A program made the translations under genes and the position numbers. 33,801 nucleotides of DNA from Anaerolineae bacterium. GTDB lineage: Bacteria > Chloroflexota > Anaerolineae > 4572-78 > J111. Below the pieces are notes generated by a model, which did no database searches, had not been told where the DNA came from, and saw only the letters and a list, made by a program, of their open reading frames with translations. Shown piece after piece: positions 33,797 to 33,801 of this stretch; the first letter of the stretch is position 1; every line of letters starts with the position of its first letter. Location of the stretch: NCBI GenBank assembly GCA_020433785.1, contig JAGRCC010000115.1, positions 1-33,801 on the forward strand, in the 5' to 3' direction.

Positions 33797-33801
33797 AAGG
33801 G

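Overview
The window looks like chromosomal DNA from a member of the Chloroflexota (Anaerolineae-like). This is an inference from the very long GAF/PAS sensor arrays, the serine/threonine kinase with FHA and BNR-type repeats, and the moderate GC content. No rRNA, tRNA, mobile element or CRISPR array was recognised. About half of the window is one signalling locus.

Layout. At the left edge (1-589, minus) is the N-terminal part of an unrecognised single-pass membrane protein. It is divergent from an MFS exporter (853-2115). A strong extended -10 promoter at 2141-2169 then opens a run of plus-strand genes with overlaps or short gaps (2221-27401). These are a pseudo-receiver/3xGAF histidine kinase, a REC-GAF-PAS histidine kinase, an OmpR-type response regulator, three single-domain receivers, a 1,639-residue GAF/PAS protein with no kinase, a 3,161-residue PAS/GAF hybrid kinase with two C-terminal receivers, a PLP-dependent threonine-synthase-like enzyme fused to a receiver, a REC-kinase hybrid, and finally maf. 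Some internal promoters are visible, for example before 7811. Three minus-strand genes converge on this block: der, an AraC-MGMT (Ada-like) protein, and a Ser/Thr kinase with FHA, a membrane segment and a beta-propeller-like ectodomain. Divergent from the kinase is an ANTAR response regulator (32997-33566). It is followed by a TTGACA promoter, a short leader, a very strong intrinsic terminator and a Shine-Dalgarno sequence at the last bases of the window.

How the genes may work together. The locus encodes four histidine kinases, all without visible membrane segments, about 24 GAF domains, six PAS domains and eleven receivers (one degenerate). Three lone receivers and the receivers fused to kinases suggest a branched cytoplasmic phosphorelay that reads soluble ligands or redox/light cues. 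Outputs visible here are one DNA-binding regulator (OmpR type), one RNA-binding regulator (ANTAR) and, most unusually, a metabolic enzyme whose activity may be set by phosphorylation of its own receiver. The receiver on that enzyme is closely similar to the last receiver of the giant kinase immediately upstream.

The two points most worth following up are the PLP-enzyme/receiver fusion and the ANTAR gene placed directly before a promoter-leader-terminator unit that may be an antitermination switch or a small RNA.
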